DNA from: Apostichopus japonicus
Taxonomy: Eukaryota > Echinodermata > Holothuroidea > Aspidochirotida > Stichopodidae
DNA length: 64,000 bases
Direction of reading: 5' to 3'
Assembly (NCBI RefSeq): GCF_037975245.1
Contig: NC_092562.1
Coordinates: 5,801,001-5,865,000 of the forward strand
Positions 59,907-64,000 of this stretch are shown here, in pieces. How positions within the stretch are numbered: position 1 is the stretch's first letter; every line of letters starts with the position of its first letter. The notes under the pieces are model-generated. The model was not told where the DNA came from, searched no databases, and was given only the letters and a program-made list of their open reading frames with translations. The position numbers and the translations under genes were made by a program.

Positions 59907-62132
59907 TTAAAGTAGGAAACATAGAGATATACTTACCAGACCATAACAAAGCATCTTTCTTGACTGTAACGTAGCTACAAGTAGCTTCTCTCCCTCCTCT
60001 GTCATCAATGTTGTCATACACCGTGCTGTATCTTCTGTCCGTTTGGTTGTCAACAACTGCTGACCATCTTCACTGTACTGTGTGATAATACCTTTTCCAG
60101 TACTATAATCTGTCTGTGACCACAAGATGTATACAAAACCTGCCCTGTCTTTACATATACTCAAAGGATACCAAGTCAGTCCGTCAATATCTGGTTTCGG
60201 AACCTCATATAGTAACTCTGCTTCTGTTTTAGATGTATCCATGGTTACAGCGCATGCAAATCTACTCTCTGAATCGCATACCAGCAGAACGCCTTCATGA
60301 TAAAGGATATCTCTTGGCCATTTTATAACCTCTGGCAGCTTCAGAGCTCGAATGAAATTCAATTCTTCATCAAATATTAATAGCAATCCAGTATTTAGTG
60401 TACCTACAATAATGTGGCCACGTATAGTATCAGTAGTTATACACCTCGCCCACTTCGTACCCACCGTTATGTCATCAGAGAGGGGCGTGATTTTATTTTG
60501 AGTGAATGACCCATCATGAATATTATAAATACCAACCTGATTGGATCCACAAACCGAAGCTATCTTATCACGTGATAAAGCAGCACAGTAACGACCGAAA
60601 TGAAGAGAGTTTCCTTTGTCTTCATCTATCTTGTTATGACGAATCTGGCGTCCTTGTCTGTTGATGACTGTGATAAATGAATGGTCAAGTGATAATCTCC
60701 CAGAAACGATGATGTTACCAGATCCGGTACTTGTTATACTAATTAAAAAAAACTCAGTAGTTTTGATCACATCAACATCAACAACAGATTCTACAGTATC
60801 CGATATATTTACTCGATCAATACACAATATTGGTAAATCATCAATTGTAATTTCAGATAAAGATTCAATTTCTGGAAAATCTTTCATTATATCCTCAACC
60901 AGAGGTTCACTCGCTGCTCTTATATCAGGAATACACTGTGCGTCTGTCCAGTGGTTATATGATTCAATGACACTCGAAGATATAGTAGAAAAATGTTCAA
61001 ACTTCCTGACCCATTGATTACAGAGATCTGATAAATTTTGTGTTTCTCTAAGCTTGTGTTGCTGTTGTTCGTCTATTGTTTTATTTCTCTCATTCACTAA
61101 TGCATCAAGTTTGTGAATTGTTTCGTCAATCTTTAATTCTCTGTTTTCTATTTCATTTCGTTTGATGTCCTCTGTCTCTTTTGATTCTCTAAGTTTGCTT
61201 TTAATCATTCTGTCGTACTCGTCTCTTATTTTTCTAATTTTCTCTTCCATTTCTGTTTCTAATTCTTTCAGTTCGTGTCGAGTACTTTCTTCAATATCTT
61301 TTTTGAATCTGTTGAATTTTTTCTGTTCTTTCTCTTTCTCATTCTGTAACTTCCTGGTCTGATCTTTGTACTGATTTTGCCATTTTGCTTTAGTTTCAGC
61401 GACAATGGACAGAACGTCATTATTCACTCTGTTGATTTTATCAGCAATGTTGAATACAGTATCTTTACGTTTACTTAGTTCTTCCAATATCTCCTTCAAG
61501 TGTTCCCTTTCGTCGTTCGCCACTTTCCTGACGTCACGAAGTTCATGACCTTTGTGTTCATCATAGGTACATGTCATACAAACGGGAAGGTTTCCGCATG
61601 TACAACAACACAACTTAGCCTTGTGTTCCGGGTGAATATGACACCTAGGAGCTTCCATCAATGATGCTAGTTTTTCTTGTGTCAGACTTTTCTCCTCAAG
61701 ATCAATCAGAGCTAATACGTGTTTCTGATGTTTGACAAATACCTTCTTGGTCAAATGAAATTGATAACACTGAACACAAAGAAATTCTTTACATATAAAA
61801 CAGTACGCTGTAACCTTTAACTTCTCCTCACAGCCAATACATTCCCTCTCTTCTTTGTTTTCAAATGTTTTCTGTAGCTGAATAAACTGCAGCATACTTT
61901 TCATATGGAAGTCAGTCTTGAATCCATCGATTCTATTGTTTGGTATTTTACAGACATCTTTACAAAGAGGACATTCAAATGTCCCGGCCTGTCCATCTAT
62001 TATAGATTCCAGACATTGTTTACAGAATCTATGCAGACATGGTAATAGTTTCGGTTCTTTAAACAGATCCAAACAAATTGAACATTCGAAGAATGTATCT
62101 GCGATGTCTTTCCAAGGCGATGGGCAAGCCAT
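59907..62132 (-). CDS. RBCC/TRIM protein: RING, two B-boxes, coiled coil, propeller-like C-terminus
   Basis: The 741-codon frame starts in a favourable context (AAAAATGGC). A perfect C3HC4 RING uses C17, C20, C32, H34, C37, C40, C54 and C57, implying E3 ubiquitin ligase activity. B-box 1 lies at about 98-137 (ECIGCEEKLKVTAYCFICKE). B-box 2 lies at about 163-200 (CHIHPEHKAKLCCCTCGNLP). A long charged coiled coil spans about 205-380. The C-terminal ~300 residues contain recurring strand motifs (SLDHSFITVINRQGRQIR; GHIIVGTLNTGLLLIFDEEL; VLLVCDSESRFACAVT) like an NHL or other six-bladed propeller. The architecture resembles TRIM56/TRIM2/3-like proteins, which are expanded in echinoderms. A consensus donor G|GTAAGT falls after codon 732 (59937), so the last nine codons may be intron and a further exon may exist. 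A splice acceptor (TTTTTTACAG) lies just upstream of the ATG at about 62152, indicating a 5' UTR intron. Confidence 0.9.
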   Translation of the reverse strand: MACPSPWKDIADTFFECSICLDLFKEPKLLPCLHRFCKQCLESIIDGQAGTFECPLCKDVCKIPNNRIDGFKTDFHMKSMLQFIQLQKTFENKEERECIGCEEKLKVTAYCFICKEFLCVQCYQFHLTKKVFVKHQKHVLALIDLEEKSLTQEKLASLMEAPRCHIHPEHKAKLCCCTCGNLPVCMTCTYDEHKGHELRDVRKVANDEREHLKEILEELSKRKDTVFNIADKINRVNNDVLSIVAETKAKWQNQYKDQTRKLQNEKEKEQKKFNRFKKDIEESTRHELKELETEMEEKIRKIRDEYDRMIKSKLRESKETEDIKRNEIENRELKIDETIHKLDALVNERNKTIDEQQQHKLRETQNLSDLCNQWVRKFEHFSTISSSVIESYNHWTDAQCIPDIRAASEPLVEDIMKDFPEIESLSEITIDDLPILCIDRVNISDTVESVVDVDVIKTTEFFLISITSTGSGNIIVSGRLSLDHSFITVINRQGRQIRHNKIDEDKGNSLHFGRYCAALSRDKIASVCGSNQVGIYNIHDGSFTQNKITPLSDDITVGTKWARCITTDTIRGHIIVGTLNTGLLLIFDEELNFIRALKLPEVIKWPRDILYHEGVLLVCDSESRFACAVTMDTSKTEAELLYEVPKPDIDGLTWYPLSICKDRAGFVYILWSQTDYSTGKGIITQYSEDGQQLLTTKRTEDTARCMTTLMTEEGEKLLVATLQSRKMLCYGLVSISLCFLL

Positions 62133-62159
62133 TTTTGTCTCGAAATTTTAGCTGTAAAA

Positions 62160-62980
62160 AAGTTATTAAGATCAATGTTTATGAATATCCTTATCTGGAG
62201 TAACAAATTGAGAGTAAGAAAATTGAATACCTTTAATGAACTGAATTCAAAAAACTATTCTTTGTAACATACGGTATGACGGGTATATCTTGCCGCATAT
62301 AAACACAGAAGTCGAGATATTGGTGCAACTCGATCACTGACATAATGGAACTGTTCGGGCTTAGGCTGATGACAAACACGACCTCATAGACGTTTATGGT
62401 GCAGGAACGATACCACCAACAGTGCACCATTCCTGTGGTACACTTTACCTCGATACAAGAACTAGATGACTTGCAATGACAATACATGATGATTAGAAGT
62501 TCACTCAAACAGTCAGTAACTTCAAGGTTTAGTGAATACGGTATATGGCATGATATCGATATCCTGTCATGTTAGGAATTTTTTAGTCCTAGTACTACCG
62601 ATATTAACAGATATATACAAAATTTGACGATGATGCTAATCACCATTGTAATTTGGTTATATTATTTCCCACTTAATGGTATAATAAAATACAGATGAAC
62701 TAATGAAACATGTTTGAAATTATCAGCGTTTTACATTTCAAGACTTACCTTACTTTAATGTTGACCTATTCCCTTAGTCTTGTATCAAACTACCTGGATT
62801 TTATTTTCCTTACGTTGTTACGAATCGGACCAAGAAGGAAATACATGAGAATATACGCAGTACAATGTACGTATATGTCCTATGGATACAACGCACGGAA
62901 CTGAGTTTGGACTTTGATATCACGAAAACACCCACGCTGAACTAATATGGTTGGTATTTTTTTTATCAAAAGTAAACATT
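62160..62980. other. Non-coding stretch upstream of the TRIM gene
   Basis: Likely contains the 5' UTR intron and promoter, but no specific element was identified. Confidence 0.35.
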
Positions 62981-62983
62981 GCG

Positions 62984-62996
62984 TATATATATATAG

Positions 62997-63036
<40 letters not shown>

Positions 63037-63064
63037 GTATATATATATATATATATATTATATG

Positions 63065-63136
<72 letters not shown>
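62984..63136. repeat. (AT)n array, SINE tail
   Basis: Long TA/AT run with (ATGT)n interruptions, directly abutting the inverted SINE at 63137. Confidence 0.9.
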
Positions 63137-63139
<3 letters not shown>

Positions 63140-63260
63140 GAAAATCGTAATGAGTTGGAAAATCAAGATCAGTGAAAAAACTTCCAGCCTCCACCGGGAT
63201 TCGAACCCGGGCCTCCCGCTTTGTGCGCGGACACAAAACTGGTAAGGAAGGTCGTTATTC
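63137..63260 (-). mobile_element. tRNA-derived SINE, inverted copy
   Basis: Read on minus it carries TGTCCGCGCACAAAGCGGGA, box B GGTTCGAATCCCGGTGGAGG, then CTGGAAGTTTTTTCACTGAT, TTTTCCAACTCATTACGATT and the AT tail. This matches the 36.1-kb copy. Both have ACCTTCCTTACC further upstream, but here the box A segment between that and TGTCCGCG is missing. Confidence 0.75.
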
Positions 63261-63269
63261 CACTGTAGG

Positions 63270-64000
63270 CGTTTGTCACCTGTATCGAACAATACTAATT
63301 CTGTTTTTGGTGACATAGTTTGCCTCACGTACAGAATAAAGCTTGTACATATAAAACCAAACGTGCATGTTGTAGACATCTATATTACAAGGTGGTTTTT
63401 ATTTTTGCGTGCAAAGTTGAAGAATGTTTCCTATTGGTTTAAGTCACAAAAAAGCCCTAAGTGACACGTGAATGTTAATTATGGATAAGTCTTTCTTAAT
63501 TTATGTCTAATAACCTGTCAGATGGGACGTTTGTTACAATAGATTTATGACTGGCATATCAATTCAGGGACCAAACAGAATCACACTTGAAGATTTATAG
63601 GTGTGACTCCGCCCCTTGACCACGTCGGGCGAAGTTCACAATTGGACCCCATGAGGGGCCCAAGGCTGGCCCCTACACCCCACACGATACAGTTTTTGCG
63701 CCAAGACGCTCACTCCTTCAGTTTTATCCATGGTCAGTCATTTATGTTCCCCCCCCCCCACCCACCCCACTTTTCAATTGTGATTGATGCCCCTGTGTAA
63801 TAGTAGCTCTGAACACAATTGTGTTAAGAACATAACTCCAAAATTACCCAAACTGATTTGGGTAGTGAATCTTTTTGGCATTGCCAGATTTGAATGAAGG
63901 ACTATATAAAAGAGGGGTGCTGTCGTTGGGTCAATGAAGCTAACTCCTCCCCCGCCCGCCCGCCCGCCCTGTATGGGAGGGGGTGAGCTAGAGGTCCCAG
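63270..64000. other. Non-coding window end
   Basis: C-tracts at about 63750-63768 and a CCCGCC repeat at about 63951-63968. No gene recognised. Confidence 0.4.

Noticed and set aside
60661-61362. Plus-strand frames opposite the TRIM gene
   Set aside because: Antisense shadows of the TRIM coding region.

Overview
This is eukaryotic, clearly metazoan DNA: AT-rich, gene-poor, with intron-containing genes separated by long non-coding stretches, many microsatellites and decayed transposons. The protein families point to a marine deuterostome, most likely an echinoderm and perhaps a sea cucumber. They include a short secreted ApeC (apextrin-type) protein, an IL-17-type cytokine, a GT10 fucosyltransferase and an RBCC/TRIM protein with a propeller-like C-terminus. 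The species cannot be fixed from the sequence alone.

Four host genes look intact. (1) A two-exon alpha-1,3-fucosyltransferase-like type II membrane enzyme lies on the minus strand at 17551-19375. (2) An ApeC gene on the plus strand (27662-32293) can be built from a signal-peptide exon, a probable 27-nt microexon and three further exons into a continuous 241-residue protein. (3) An IL-17-like cytokine lies at 48670-49377 (+); its apparent N-terminus is probably an intron read-through. (4) A TRIM protein lies at 59907-62132 (-), with RING, two B-boxes, a coiled coil and a beta-propeller-like region; it ends at a consensus splice donor and so may continue. Three or four of these families act in innate immunity or cell-surface recognition, but nothing shows that they are co-regulated.

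Most of the rest is mobile or repetitive. Gene-like fragments include a PB1-type/uncharacterised gene with frame breaks (4.8-7.1 kb, +) and a C-terminal exon that seems to belong to the same wider family (40.5 kb, -). There are two P2X7-like C-terminal-domain gene fragments (52.4-54.2 kb and 56.6-56.8 kb, both -), an orphan exon at 11.9-12.2 kb (-) and three non-LTR retrotransposon relics (2.2, 10.1 and 58.2 kb). DNA transposons include three related hAT-like elements (29.4, 36.7 and 49.7 kb), one of which retains a C-terminal hAT dimerisation segment. A 1.05-kb element with TTAA target duplications at 56.06-57.11 kb contains the start of a THAP gene facing the start of a P2X7-like gene. Several foldback/MITE-like inverted repeats and a tRNA-derived SINE family with (AT)n tails are also present.

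Tandem repeats are prominent. A ~3-kb array of 36-bp units (23.6-26.6 kb) has 180-bp and ~680-bp higher-order periods. There is also a 39-bp minisatellite (32.8-33.7 kb), a 97-bp satellite with telomere-like motifs in both orientations (46.4-47.0 kb), a ~180-bp array (51.7-52.5 kb) and several long AT arrays. The strongest candidate for something under-described is the 56-57 kb element, which suggests an intact parent transposon with two convergent genes.
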